In this document: positions 37,414 through 47,816 of the stretch, in pieces | How positions within the stretch are numbered: position 1 is the first letter of the stretch | Layout: the number at the start of each line of letters is the position of its first letter | DNA from: Candidatus Dichloromethanomonas elyunquensis | Lineage (GTDB): Bacteria > Bacillota > Desulfitobacteriia > Desulfitobacteriales > Syntrophobotulaceae | Direction: 5' to 3' | Assembly: GCA_001515265.1 (NCBI GenBank) | Contig: LNDB01000002.1 | Coordinates: forward strand, 1-64,000 | Length of the DNA: 64,000 nt | Notes under the pieces: generated by a model | The model's input: the letters and a program-made list of their open reading frames with translations, nothing else | What the model was told of the DNA's origin: nothing | Database searches by the model: none | Made by a program: the position numbers and the translations under genes

Positions 37414-38751
37414 ATGAATTCTGTTTTTGTCTGGATAGCTGGGATAATCGGAATCTTCGCAGGGGGCCTGATCGGATTTATAGCTGAGAATGTTAAGAAT
37501 AAGGGCCTTGCAGAAAAAACACTTTTGCTGGAAAAGGATAATGTTCGTCTCTATGCGGAGTTAAGCCGGGAAATTGAAAGAAGAACATTCCATGCGGCTC
37601 AGATATCAGAACTGAGAACCAGGCTGGAAATGGAGCAGACTCTGCATGAGGAAAAGATATCCCTCCTGAATAAAGCTAAAGAAGAGTTATCCGCTGGGTT
37701 TAAAGCCCTTTCTTTGGAAGCCTTAAAGAGCAACAACCAGTCCTTCCTGGAACTGGCCAAGACCACGTTGGAAAGATTTCAGGTACAGGCTGTCAATGAT
37801 CTGGATAAGCGTCAGACTTCTATTCATGAACTGGTTAAACCGTTAAAAGAGTCCCTTGAAAAAGTGGACGGAAAGATTAACGAACTGGAACAAAAAAGGG
37901 CAGGGGCCTACGAAGGTTTAGTCAAACAAATTGAATATATGGCTATTGGACAGGAGAAGTTGCAGCGTGAAACCAATAAATTGATTTCTGCTTTAAAAGC
38001 TCCCACAGTAAGAGGACGCTGGGGAGAAATTCAGCTGAAGAGAGTTGTCGAAGTTGCAGGGATGATAGAATATTGTGATTTTGCTCAGCAGGAGGAAGTT
38101 ATCAGCGAGAACGGCAGACAAAGGCCGGATATGATTATCCGGCTGCCGGGTAATAAAATTATCGTAGTTGACTCCAAAGCTCCCCTTGCCGACTATCTTG
38201 AAGCCATCGATACAGCCGATGACGAAGTAAAAAACTTCAAAATGCTAGGTCATGCCAGACAAGTTAAGAGTCATATTACCAAACTTGCCAGCAAGTCTTA
38301 CTGGAGCCAGTTCAATTTTACCCCGGAGTTTGTAGTCATGTTTCTGCCGGGGGAAACATTTTTCAGCGCGGCCTTGCAATTTGATCCTGAACTGATTGAA
38401 TATGGTGCGCAACAAAGGGTTATCATGGCTACGCCGACTACGCTGATTGCGCTGCTCAAGGCAATTGCATACGGGTGGAAGCAAGAACAAATGAATGAAA
38501 ATGCCAGACAGATCAGCGAGTTGGGCAAAGTGCTGTATGAAAGGATCAGCGTGCTGACTGAACATTTCCTGGATATCCGGAAGGGTCTCCAAAATTCTAT
38601 CCAAGCCTATAACAAGGCGGTTGGTTCCTATGAGAGCCGTGTCCTGGTGACTGCCAGAAAATTCGGAGAGTTAGGGCTGGCCGGTGATAACGATATCAAA
38701 GAGCTGGAAATTATTGAAGCGGGGGTGAGGGAAATGGCGGGGGGAAATTAA
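37414..38751 (+). CDS. rmuC: DNA recombination protein RmuC homolog
   Basis: N-terminal TM and coiled coil; TVRGRWGEIQLKRVVEVAGM; RPDMIIRLPGNKIIVVDSKAPL. Confidence 0.9.
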   Translation: MNSVFVWIAGIIGIFAGGLIGFIAENVKNKGLAEKTLLLEKDNVRLYAELSREIERRTFHAAQISELRTRLEMEQTLHEEKISLLNKAKEELSAGFKALSLEALKSNNQSFLELAKTTLERFQVQAVNDLDKRQTSIHELVKPLKESLEKVDGKINELEQKRAGAYEGLVKQIEYMAIGQEKLQRETNKLISALKAPTVRGRWGEIQLKRVVEVAGMIEYCDFAQQEEVISENGRQRPDMIIRLPGNKIIVVDSKAPLADYLEAIDTADDEVKNFKMLGHARQVKSHITKLASKSYWSQFNFTPEFVVMFLPGETFFSAALQFDPELIEYGAQQRVIMATPTTLIALLKAIAYGWKQEQMNENARQISELGKVLYERISVLTEHFLDIRKGLQNSIQAYNKAVGSYESRVLVTARKFGELGLAGDNDIKELEIIEAGVREMAGGN

Positions 38752-38856
38752 CAAAAAAATAATTTAAAAAAGTTATAAGCAGCTATTGCAAATATCTTAA
38801 TAAATATTTATAATAATTATAAATTTAAAATTATTATTTAATGGAGGGAATTTAAA

Positions 38857-39402
38857 ATGTCTACATGGGTCTGTAAAGTATGCGGTTATCATTTTGAAGG
38901 AGCAGAAGCGCCCGAGCTATGCCCGCAGTGTAAAGCTCCTAAAGAAAATTTTGAATTAGTGAAAAGTGAAAAGGAATGGGCTGACCAGCATTTCGTTGGG
39001 ATTGCTTCAGGTGTCGACCCTGAAGTGATAGAAGGTCTGAAAAATAATTTCATGGGTGAATGTACTGAGGTTGGGATGTATTTGGCTATGAGCCGTGTCG
39101 CGGACCGCGAAGGATACCCTGAAATTGCTGAGGCTTATAAACGGATTGCTTATGAGGAAGCAGAGCATGCCGCAAAATTTGCGGAGCTTTTAGGTGAAGT
39201 TGTAACCGATTCGACCCAGAAGAACTTGGAGATGAGAGTGGCAGCCGAAAACGGAGCCTGCAGAGGAAAGAAAGAACTGGCTACCCTCGCTAAAAAACTG
39301 AATCTCGATGCAATTCATGATACCGTTCATGAAATGGCTAAGGATGAAGCAAGACATGGCTGCGCTTTTGAAGGTATGCTCAAACGATATTTTACAAGGT
39401 AA
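38857..39402 (+). CDS. Rubrerythrin with N-terminal rubredoxin domain (reverse-rubrerythrin layout)
   Basis: [23 protein letters not shown] followed by a ferritin-like ExxH domain. Confidence 0.92.
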   Translation: MSTWVCKVCGYHFEGAEAPELCPQCKAPKENFELVKSEKEWADQHFVGIASGVDPEVIEGLKNNFMGECTEVGMYLAMSRVADREGYPEIAEAYKRIAYEEAEHAAKFAELLGEVVTDSTQKNLEMRVAAENGACRGKKELATLAKKLNLDAIHDTVHEMAKDEARHGCAFEGMLKRYFTR

Positions 39403-39551
39403 ATAACCTTTTTGATCGAAAAGGGAACTTCGCATTTTAGGTAAGGCGAAGTTCTCTTCTGAATTTCCTGAAATAGCCAAAAATTTGACTTGTTTAGCAG
39501 GGACCTGCTTGCAGCGAATGATTTAACACAATGATAAAGGAGTGAAGAATT

Positions 39552-39947
39552 GTGTTGGGATGGAAGGATGATTACGCTATTGGCGTTGCGTTAATTGATG
39601 AACAGCATAAACATCTTTTTCAAATAGGGAATTCAATATATACCCTTTTGGAGGATAAAGTATTAATAGACAAGTATGATAAGATTATCCCCATTCTTCA
39701 GGATTTAAAGGAATATACCAAATACCATTTTCAGACCGAAGAGGAGTACATGATCCAAAGCAGATATCCCAAATTCTTGACCCATAAGGTTGACCATGAC
39801 GACTTTATCAATAAGATCGAAGAAGTGGAATTAACAGATATCGATGCTGATCAGGAAAAATATATCCGGGAAATCCTCGTATTTGTTTTCGATTGGATTC
39901 TGGAGCATATTCTCAAAAATGATAAACTGATTACTGCAAACGAATAG
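39552..39947 (+). CDS. Bacteriohemerythrin
   Basis: DDYAIGVALIDEQHKHLF; YHFQTEEEYM; HKVDHDDF. Confidence 0.92.
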   Translation: MLGWKDDYAIGVALIDEQHKHLFQIGNSIYTLLEDKVLIDKYDKIIPILQDLKEYTKYHFQTEEEYMIQSRYPKFLTHKVDHDDFINKIEEVELTDIDADQEKYIREILVFVFDWILEHILKNDKLITANE

Positions 39948-39954
39948 CTTTTAG

Positions 39955-40851
39955 TCAATCAAGGAGCAGGCGCATATCTTCCGGTAAAGATACCCCGATA
40001 TTGATTCTTTCCTGTTTTAAGGGATGCATGAAGGAATAGGAAGAACAATGAAGCGCTTGACGCTGAATATAGGACATGTCGCCTCCATAGAGATCATCAC
40101 CTAAAAGGGGGTAACCGGACCCTTGACAGTGAACGCGAATCTGATGCGTTCTTCCGGTAACAAGAGTGAATTCCATCAGGGAATAATTTTTATGCCGCAG
40201 TAATACCCGAAAAAGGGTCAGAGCGGTTTGTCCTTTTTCATTGATTTCCCTTTTGATTTTACTGCCTTGTTGTAAGGCAATGGGTGAAGAGAATTCCCCG
40301 CAATCCTTTGGGAATTGTCCCTGGACGATTCCCAAATATTTTTTTTCAACTTGATTTTTCCCAGCCTGCCAGGCAAGCTGCTGGTGGGCAAAACGGGTTT
40401 TGGCAACAAGGACAATTCCCGAAGTGTTGCGGTCTATCCTGGAAATAGGCCGGAACGGACGGAATTCGTTTTTCCTTTCCCAATATCCTACTACGGCATT
40501 GGCGAGAGTTCCGGAAGGATAGCGCAAGGTAGGGTGAACCGTCTGTCCAGGCAGCTTATTTACCGCTAAAAAAAGGTCGTCTTCGAATAAAATATCAATC
40601 GGACCGTTTTCACCCTCAATGGTTGACAACTCTCCTGTCAGGATGTTTACGGTCAAAGTTTGTCCCGCTGAGCCTCTGGTGTTGAGAAATACGAATTTTC
40701 CGTCAAGCCAGGCATTCTCTCCTATCTTAATTTTCTGGATGAGTTTTCGCGAAAAATGAAAGCGCCGATACAGAATTTTTTCTATTTTTTTATCTTCATC
40801 TTCGTTTTGCAGGATATAGGTTAAGTATGAGCCTGAGATAGATTCCAACAT
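39955..40851 (-). CDS. RluA/RluD-family pseudouridine synthase
   Basis: PISRIDRNTSGIVLVAKT; VTGRTHQIRVHCQGSGYPLLGDDLYGG. Confidence 0.92.
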   Translation of the reverse strand: MLESISGSYLTYILQNEDEDKKIEKILYRRFHFSRKLIQKIKIGENAWLDGKFVFLNTRGSAGQTLTVNILTGELSTIEGENGPIDILFEDDLFLAVNKLPGQTVHPTLRYPSGTLANAVVGYWERKNEFRPFRPISRIDRNTSGIVLVAKTRFAHQQLAWQAGKNQVEKKYLGIVQGQFPKDCGEFSSPIALQQGSKIKREINEKGQTALTLFRVLLRHKNYSLMEFTLVTGRTHQIRVHCQGSGYPLLGDDLYGGDMSYIQRQALHCSSYSFMHPLKQERINIGVSLPEDMRLLLD

Positions 40852-40982
40852 AAAAGTCTCCTATTTTTTATAACTATAAATTTTTTAGGCGAAAAAAGGA
40901 AAAAATATTGTTTGGGAAGAATTAAAAATAAATAAAGAATTTACCTGCAAGAAAAATGTTTTCTGAAAAGAGGTTTAATTGA

Positions 40983-42098
40983 ATGAACGATGAGCGAGTT
41001 AGCCGTCTTGCCCGCAATATTATCACGTATTCCGTGGAGTTAAAGCCGGGCGAGAAAATGTTAATCGAAGCGGCAGGTCTGGAAATCCCCCTGGCCCGCG
41101 CCTTGGTCAAAGAGACTTATCAAGCGGGGGCTCAGCCTTTTGTTGCTATTACAAATCATACCCTACAAAGGGAAATATTAAAAGGCTTGTCCGCAGAACA
41201 AGCTCAGGCCATGGCTGTTTGGGATGTGGCACGGATGAGAGATATGCAGGCCTATATAGGTATCAGGGCAGGAGAAAATATCAACGAACTGGCGGATGTC
41301 CCAAGTGAAAACATGCGGATTTATATGACTTATTATTCCAAACCTGTCCACTCGGAACAACGGGTGAAGCATACTAAATGGTGTGTTTTGCGTTATCCCA
41401 ATGCCTCTATGGCTCAATTGGCTGAGATGAGTCTCGAAGGTTTTGAGGATTTTTATTTTCAGGTATGTAATCTTGACTACTCCAAAATGTCTAAAGCGAT
41501 GAACCCCTTAAAGGAAATGATGGAAAATACGGACAGGGTCCGCATCATAGGTCCGGGAACCGATTTAAAATTTTCTATAAAAGGAATGCCGGCAATTAAA
41601 TGTGACGGCAAAATGAATATTCCGGACGGGGAACTCTTTACGGCTCCTCTGAAAGAATCCGTGAATGGAAAGATTACTTATAATACCCCGGCTGTGTACC
41701 AAGGTTACACGTACGAAAATATTTCTTTGGAATTTGAAAACGGGAAAATTATTAAAGCTTCTGCTAATAACACAGCAAAAATCAATCACATTTTAGATAC
41801 AGATGAAGGGGCCAGGTTTATCGGCGAGTTTTCTTTTGGCTTTAATCCATACATCCAAAAACCGATGAAGGATACCCTATTTGATGAAAAGATCGATGGG
41901 AGCTTTCATTTCACACCCGGTTCCGCTTACGATGAATGCGATAACGGAAACCGTTCGGCGGTTCACTGGGATTTGGTATGCATTCAAAGACCGGAATACG
42001 GCGGGGGGGAAATCTATCTGGACGATAAGTTAATTCGAAAAGACGGCAGATTTGTTCCCGAGGAATTGGCTGTGCTTAATCCTGAGAATCTGAAGTAA
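40983..42098 (+). CDS. M29-family aminopeptidase (AmpS/PepS-like)
   Basis: GPGTDLKFSIKGMPA, NIPDGELFTAPLKESVNGKITYNTPAVYQG, SAYDECDNGNRSAVHWD. Confidence 0.88.
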   Translation: MNDERVSRLARNIITYSVELKPGEKMLIEAAGLEIPLARALVKETYQAGAQPFVAITNHTLQREILKGLSAEQAQAMAVWDVARMRDMQAYIGIRAGENINELADVPSENMRIYMTYYSKPVHSEQRVKHTKWCVLRYPNASMAQLAEMSLEGFEDFYFQVCNLDYSKMSKAMNPLKEMMENTDRVRIIGPGTDLKFSIKGMPAIKCDGKMNIPDGELFTAPLKESVNGKITYNTPAVYQGYTYENISLEFENGKIIKASANNTAKINHILDTDEGARFIGEFSFGFNPYIQKPMKDTLFDEKIDGSFHFTPGSAYDECDNGNRSAVHWDLVCIQRPEYGGGEIYLDDKLIRKDGRFVPEELAVLNPENLK

Positions 42099-42122
42099 TA
42101 TTTGAGTTAAGGGGACAAAAGA

Positions 42123-43061
42123 ATGAAAGTTATCAGCAGTATCAAGATGGGAGAAGACCGTGTACAAAAATTGCTTGCGGCTCAACCCCAAGCAAAAATT
42201 GATCAAGTCAAAGATTTTTCCGAAAAAGATGAAGAAGCAGAAATTCTTCTTACCTACGGCTGGGACCTGAAAAAAGAAACCCTGGACCTTTACCCGAATT
42301 TGAAATGGGTACAGACCTTGAGTGCAGGGGTAGATACCCTGCCTTTAGCAGGATTGGACGAGAAAAAGATCCTATTAACGAATGTGAAAGGCGCTCATAA
42401 GATTCAAATGGCTGAACACGTTGTCTGGAGCATATTGATGCTTCTAAGACAAGGAGTAACATTCGTAAAGCAGCAAGAGAAAAGGATTTTCAGTGCCAAA
42501 CCTCCGGTTGATGAGATGTACGGAAAAACGGTTTGTATCATTGGAGCTGGAATGATTGGGAAGGAAATCGCCCAAAGATGTTCAGCTTTTGGGATGAAAG
42601 TTCTTGGAGTTTCCCGTAAAGGCATTCATGATGAAGCTTTCGCCAAAGTGGTAACAACAGATGAGATGTCCGAAGTGGTAGGCGTAAGTGATATTGTGGT
42701 TGTGGTCCTGCCCCTGACCCCCAAAACGAGAAATTTTATTAATGAAGATTTTATTAAACTCATGAAAGATGGGGCACTTCTTGTGAACGCGGCCAGGGGA
42801 CCTGTTGCCGATGAAGCGGCCCTTCTGAAAGCCCTTCAAGACCGCAAGATTACGGCTGCGGCTCTTGATGTATTTGTCCGGGAACCTCTTCCGGAAGACA
42901 GTCCCTTTTGGAGTTTGGAGAATATCTTCATTACTCCTCACATTGGAGGAAGAACCATTCAGGCTTCCGAGAGAATGTGGGAGGTCTTTACCCGGAATCT
43001 TTCCACCTATCCTGACCTGCAAGAGATGATCAACAGGATTGATTTGTCCGTTGGATATTAA
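42123..43061 (+). CDS. D-2-hydroxyacid dehydrogenase
   Basis: GKTVCIIGAGMIGKEIAQRC; LLVNAARGPVADEAALLKAL; ITPHIGG. Confidence 0.9.
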   Translation: MKVISSIKMGEDRVQKLLAAQPQAKIDQVKDFSEKDEEAEILLTYGWDLKKETLDLYPNLKWVQTLSAGVDTLPLAGLDEKKILLTNVKGAHKIQMAEHVVWSILMLLRQGVTFVKQQEKRIFSAKPPVDEMYGKTVCIIGAGMIGKEIAQRCSAFGMKVLGVSRKGIHDEAFAKVVTTDEMSEVVGVSDIVVVVLPLTPKTRNFINEDFIKLMKDGALLVNAARGPVADEAALLKALQDRKITAAALDVFVREPLPEDSPFWSLENIFITPHIGGRTIQASERMWEVFTRNLSTYPDLQEMINRIDLSVGY

Positions 43062-43085
43062 CTCCCATAATAATAAGGAGAAAGA

Positions 43086-44675
43086 ATGAACGACTTTCAG
43101 CAAAAAATAATCGATATTATAGCAAAATATTCACCTGTTTGGCTGGTAGGAGGAGCGGTACGGGACAAGCTCCTTGGGCTGGAATCCAAGGATATTGATC
43201 TTGTTACCTATATGAAACCTGAAAATATTGATTATATTCTGCGGGAAAACGGTTTTCATCCACAGCAAATCGGAATGCGCTTTAAAACCTTAAGCCTTTT
43301 TGAAGATGGAAAGAGAATTGATATTGTTTCCACGGAAGACTTGGGGAAAGATGCTTCACAGAGAGATTTTACGATTAATGCTATTTATGTCGACCCTCTT
43401 ACAGAGAAATTTTATGACCCTTGGGAAGGAAGCAAGCACTTAAAGGAGAGACGTTTGCAGACCTGCGGGAATGCACAGGACAGATTTAGGGAAGATCCGG
43501 TCCGTATTCTTCGGATGATTAAATTCGCAGTAAAATTGAACATGGAAATTGAGGAAAAAACCTGGGAAGAAGCGAAAAACCAGGTGACATTATTGGAGAA
43601 TATTTCAAAGGAAAGAGTTTCTTCCGAACTGGCTCAGATTTTGGTACTGGAAAACGCGGAAAAGGCGGTCCGGCTGCTTGGGGAAGTTGCCTATTGGGAT
43701 GTTTTTGTTCCGGAATTGGCCAGACTCAAAGGAATCGTCCAGAACCAGTACCACTCGCTGGATGTCTGGGAGCACACCCTGGCTGTCTTTCGGGGTACTC
43801 CCCAGGACCTATTTTTAAGACTTGCAGGTCTGTTTCATGATGTCGGGAAATGGGAAGTTGCCAGTAGGGAGTGCTATTTAGCCGGGAGATTAGTTTTTAA
43901 AAATATGCAGTACAGGATTGAGGATTATCAGATTATTGGGACCCGGGGGAAGAGGGAATTAGAAAGTAAACTTAAGCCCCTGGCTGGCAAGCATATTAAA
44001 ATTCTTGGCGCTAATTTGGATCAATTCCCTGAGACTGTCCAGTTTAAGAGGATATTGATTGGAGAAAACGCCGACAGGGGACTAACTTTTGTGGAAAATG
44101 GAAAAAGACATTTTCTGAATCACGAAAAGGCCAGTGCCAGGATATTAGAAGATATCCTGAAGAGATATACATTCTCGATGTTTTTTAAAGGCGCCGGCCA
44201 GAAAAGGGAAAGAAGCCTGCTTAAACTTGTGGAAAATCACATGCAGGCAACATTGACCTTTATGCCAGAATTTAGAGATGAACCATCCAAAAGATCTTTT
44301 AGGCATAGGGCTGCGGAATTGGTTTGGAATATTTCCTGGGATGGCAGGGACTTTGAATTGCAAAATATTTATGACTTCTTAGTGCTTTGGAAGGCTGACT
44401 TTGATGCAGGCAAAGTGCATAGTGAGGAGCAAAACAGCCTTTTGGAAAAGATATTTAAAGAAGTGATTACGATCGCATTGTGGCAAAATGAAAACCTTCC
44501 GAAGATTGAATGGGGGTTATGCCTTTCTTTCGCTTCTGCAGAAGGATTATCAGGTCAGAGCTTCGGAAAATTTAAGGATTTTATTCGGACAAAACTCATG
44601 AAGGAGATGACTGTTGGGTTATCTGAAGTTTTTCTGAAAAAAGCGTTTGCAGAATTTAATAATTTAGATAAATAG
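43086..44675 (+). CDS. cca: CCA tRNA nucleotidyltransferase / polyA polymerase with HD domain
   Basis: WLVGGAVRDKLLGLESKDIDLVT; RDFTINAIYVDP; LAGLFHDVGK. Confidence 0.92.
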   Translation: MNDFQQKIIDIIAKYSPVWLVGGAVRDKLLGLESKDIDLVTYMKPENIDYILRENGFHPQQIGMRFKTLSLFEDGKRIDIVSTEDLGKDASQRDFTINAIYVDPLTEKFYDPWEGSKHLKERRLQTCGNAQDRFREDPVRILRMIKFAVKLNMEIEEKTWEEAKNQVTLLENISKERVSSELAQILVLENAEKAVRLLGEVAYWDVFVPELARLKGIVQNQYHSLDVWEHTLAVFRGTPQDLFLRLAGLFHDVGKWEVASRECYLAGRLVFKNMQYRIEDYQIIGTRGKRELESKLKPLAGKHIKILGANLDQFPETVQFKRILIGENADRGLTFVENGKRHFLNHEKASARILEDILKRYTFSMFFKGAGQKRERSLLKLVENHMQATLTFMPEFRDEPSKRSFRHRAAELVWNISWDGRDFELQNIYDFLVLWKADFDAGKVHSEEQNSLLEKIFKEVITIALWQNENLPKIEWGLCLSFASAEGLSGQSFGKFKDFIRTKLMKEMTVGLSEVFLKKAFAEFNNLDK

Positions 44676-44691
44676 AGAGGAGAAGGCAGGT

Positions 44692-45336
44692 ATGAAATGG
44701 CGTTGTGCGGTATGTGGCTACATTCATCATGGGGAAAATCCGCCCGAGATTTGTCCGGTCTGTGGAGTTGATTCCAGCTATTTCGAAAAAATTGATACTC
44801 AGCCTCAGGAAACATCCGAAAAGGTTCCAATGGAGATTCTCACCCCTGAGGAAGCAGTGAAAAAGGCTGTTCGTTCCCTCTCCTATGGGCTGTTTATTAT
44901 CACAGCAAACCATGAAGAAAAAGATAACGGCCAAACAGCAAACACCTGCTTTCAAATTACATCTGACCCTGTTCAGGTCGCTATCGGCATCAATAAGAAT
45001 AATTATACTCATGAACTGATTTCCAAGAGCGGCAAGTTCGGGGTCTCCATCCTTGATCAAAACGGCGGTGATCTTGCCAGGAATTTCGGGTACCGTTCGG
45101 GGAGAGAAGTAAATAAATTTGAAGGAATCAAAGCACACCGGGGAATATTGGGTGTGCTGGTGTTAGATGAAGCGTTGGCAAATCTGGAAGCGAAGGTGGT
45201 TAATTCCATGGATACAGGGACACACACCCTTTTCTTAGGTACAGTTGCTTCCGGGGAAGTGTTGGGGAATGGAAAACCTATGACTTATGATTATTTCAGA
45301 TCGAAAAATGACCTTAAAAAAAGAAAGACTCCGTAG
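44692..45336 (+). CDS. Rubredoxin-flavin reductase fusion (high-molecular-weight rubredoxin-like)
   Basis: CAVCGYIHHGENPPEICPVCGVDSSYF followed by a flavin reductase-like domain. Confidence 0.88.
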   Translation: MKWRCAVCGYIHHGENPPEICPVCGVDSSYFEKIDTQPQETSEKVPMEILTPEEAVKKAVRSLSYGLFIITANHEEKDNGQTANTCFQITSDPVQVAIGINKNNYTHELISKSGKFGVSILDQNGGDLARNFGYRSGREVNKFEGIKAHRGILGVLVLDEALANLEAKVVNSMDTGTHTLFLGTVASGEVLGNGKPMTYDYFRSKNDLKKRKTP

Positions 45337-45416
45337 AATTACGGAGATATGAGGGGATTTTATATGAATAGGGAGGGGACATGTTCAGTATAACAAAGGT
45401 TTAAAATGAAAGTATT

Positions 45417-45464
45417 AAGCTGCTGTTAAATACTCGTAAAAAGTTTTGACAGCAGCTTTTTTGT
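45417..45464 (+). terminator. Rho-independent terminator
   Basis: AAGCTGCTGT ... ACAGCAGCTT followed by TTTTTT. Confidence 0.8.
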
Positions 45465-45496
45465 TCTTTCGAAAATGAATTGATGCGGTTTTCTTT

Positions 45497-46657
45497 TTAT
45501 ATTCTTTTCTTTACAAAGCGTGATATTCTGGAAAGCGCTTCAAGCAATTGCTGGGTGGAATAGGCGTAAGAACAGCGGATATGCCCTTCTCCGGCAGGAC
45601 CGAAGGCTGTACCGGGGACCACAGCCACTTTTTCTTCCTTGATCAGCTGCTCTGCGAATTCATCTGAACGAAGACCTGTTGCAGTGATATCCGGGAAGAC
45701 ATAAAAAGCCCCCAGGGGTTCAAAACAAGTCAGGCCCATTTCCCGAAAACCGTTTACCAGAATCCTGCGGCGTCGGTCATATTCTAAGAGCATTTCTTTT
45801 TTTGCTGAATCTCCAGCTTTCAATCCTTCCAGCGCAGCGATTTGTGCCATAATGGGAGCGCACATGATGGTATACTGGTGGATTCTGGTCATAGCCAGGA
45901 TAAGATCAGGGTGCCCGGCGACATAACCGATACGCCATCCAGTCATGGCATAAGCTTTAGAGAAACCGCTTACATGCAAAGTCCTGTTTTTCATGTAAGG
46001 CAGGGTTGCAAAGGGAGTATGTGTTCCTTCATACGTTAGATCGGAATAAATTTCATCGGTAATGACAATCAGGTCATTTTCGGAAGCAAAACGGGCGATG
46101 GGAAGCAATTCATCACGGGTCATAATGGCTCCCGTGGGATTATTGGGATAAGAGAGGACTAATACTTTGCAATTCGGTGTATAAGCCAATTGCAAATCAT
46201 CAACTTGAAGACGGAAATCATGTTCAGCCCTCAATGGGACATAGTGGATATCGGCTCCGGCTATGGCGGCACAGCCGGCGTAAGCCACATAAGATGGGTC
46301 CGGAATCAGGACACCGTTACCCGGAACGATCAATGCGCGCATAGCCAGGTCTACAGCTTCACTGGCGCCTACGGTAATGAGCAGCTCAGTATCCGGATTG
46401 TACTGCAAGCCCTGATTTTTGGCCATATATTTGGACAATTCACGGCGTAATTCTAAAAGCCCGGCATTGCTGGTATACATGGTTTGACCCTGCTCCAGGG
46501 AAAAAATCGCGGATTCCCTCATGACCCATGGTGTTGCAAAATCGGGTTCCCCTACCCCGAGAGATATGATATCCTCCATTGTAGCTGCCAGGTCAAAAAA
46601 TTTGCGTATTCCAGATGGTTTCAGGTTTGCTGCCAAAGGTGATAAATACTCTTTCAT
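45497..46657 (-). CDS. Class I/II pyridoxal-phosphate aminotransferase
   Basis: YPNNPTGAIMTRDEL; VSGFSKAYAMTGWRIGY. Confidence 0.92.
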   Translation of the reverse strand: MKEYLSPLAANLKPSGIRKFFDLAATMEDIISLGVGEPDFATPWVMRESAIFSLEQGQTMYTSNAGLLELRRELSKYMAKNQGLQYNPDTELLITVGASEAVDLAMRALIVPGNGVLIPDPSYVAYAGCAAIAGADIHYVPLRAEHDFRLQVDDLQLAYTPNCKVLVLSYPNNPTGAIMTRDELLPIARFASENDLIVITDEIYSDLTYEGTHTPFATLPYMKNRTLHVSGFSKAYAMTGWRIGYVAGHPDLILAMTRIHQYTIMCAPIMAQIAALEGLKAGDSAKKEMLLEYDRRRRILVNGFREMGLTCFEPLGAFYVFPDITATGLRSDEFAEQLIKEEKVAVVPGTAFGPAGEGHIRCSYAYSTQQLLEALSRISRFVKKRI

Positions 46658-47175
46658 GGCGTAATCATAAGGCGTTTAGGCCCTTCTTCCTCTCCGTGGA
46701 ATTCCATTCCATCTTGTTTATATCTTCGAAGAATAAAACGGGTAGAAGTGGTTTCGATCAGTTCCGAAGGGGATAGTTTATCCGATACAAACTGGGCAAT
46801 TTCATGCATGTTGTGGCCTTCAACCACCAAACAAAGATCAAAATCTCCGGACATTAAATAAACGGATTTGATTTCCGGAAATTTTTGAAAACGCTGGGCG
46901 ATTTTATCATAACCGTGGCCTCTCTGCGGAAGGACTTTAACATCAATTAAAGCGGTTACTCTGTCTTCTTCCAGCTGTTCGTAATTAATCAACAGCCCAT
47001 ACTTGACGATAACCTTATCTTTTTCCCATTGTTTTATTTTCTTATTTACATATTCCGGGGTTAAACCGGTTTGAATGGACAATTCCTCGGGTGTCAGGCG
47101 GCAATCCTGTGATAAAATATAAAGGAGGCTGCGATCTTCCTGGGATAGCATAAATACAGTACCCCTTTCCAACAA
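46654..47175 (-). CDS. Lrp/AsnC-family transcriptional regulator
   Basis: N-terminal HTH and RAM-like domain; 4-bp overlap with the downstream aminotransferase. Confidence 0.9.
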   Translation of the reverse strand: MLERGTVFMLSQEDRSLLYILSQDCRLTPEELSIQTGLTPEYVNKKIKQWEKDKVIVKYGLLINYEQLEEDRVTALIDVKVLPQRGHGYDKIAQRFQKFPEIKSVYLMSGDFDLCLVVEGHNMHEIAQFVSDKLSPSELIETTSTRFILRRYKQDGMEFHGEEEGPKRLMITP

Positions 47176-47339
47176 TTTAGACTATAATATCATAATTTTG
47201 GATGTTATAACAACTTAAAAAAGAAAACTTTTTAATGTTGATCTTCTCATAAATATACATTTGCATCTATTCAGGTTATAATATATGGGAAATTGGGTAA
47301 TCTCACCTTGTTGAAAGAAATGACTGGCAAAGGTTCAAT

Positions 47340-47807
47340 ATGTGTAATTTAAATATTGTAATGATCGAACCTGAAATTCCTCCAAACACCGGGAATGTAG
47401 CAAGGTTATGTGCTGCGGTAGGAGCAGATTTGCATTTGGTTAAACCTTTGGGGTTTAGTATTGATGATAGGCATTTAAAAAGAGCGGGACTGGATTATTG
47501 GCACCTTTTAAATGTTTTTGTCTATGAAAATTTTATGGAATTTGAACGGAAGAATCCCGAAGGTGAGCGTTTCCTGGCAACGACCAAAGCAAAACAGTAT
47601 CACAGCGATGTGCAATACCCTGCACAATGTTACTTGCTTTTCGGAAAAGAAACAAAAGGGTTAGCGCCGGAAATTCTAAACCGTTATCCTCAAAATCTTA
47701 TTCGTCTGCCGATGAGAAAAGATGCCCGTTCCCTGAACTTGTCCAATTCCGTGGCAGTAGTAACGTATGAGGTCTTGCGGCAGTGGAAATATCCTCAGCT
47801 CACTTAG
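47340..47807 (+). CDS. trmL: tRNA (cytidine(34)-2'-O)-methyltransferase
   Basis: NIVMIEPEIPPNTGNVARLCAAVGADLHLVKPLGF; LFGKETKGL; LSNSVAVVTYE. Confidence 0.94.
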   Translation: MCNLNIVMIEPEIPPNTGNVARLCAAVGADLHLVKPLGFSIDDRHLKRAGLDYWHLLNVFVYENFMEFERKNPEGERFLATTKAKQYHSDVQYPAQCYLLFGKETKGLAPEILNRYPQNLIRLPMRKDARSLNLSNSVAVVTYEVLRQWKYPQLT

Positions 47808-47816
47808 CTGAGTGTC

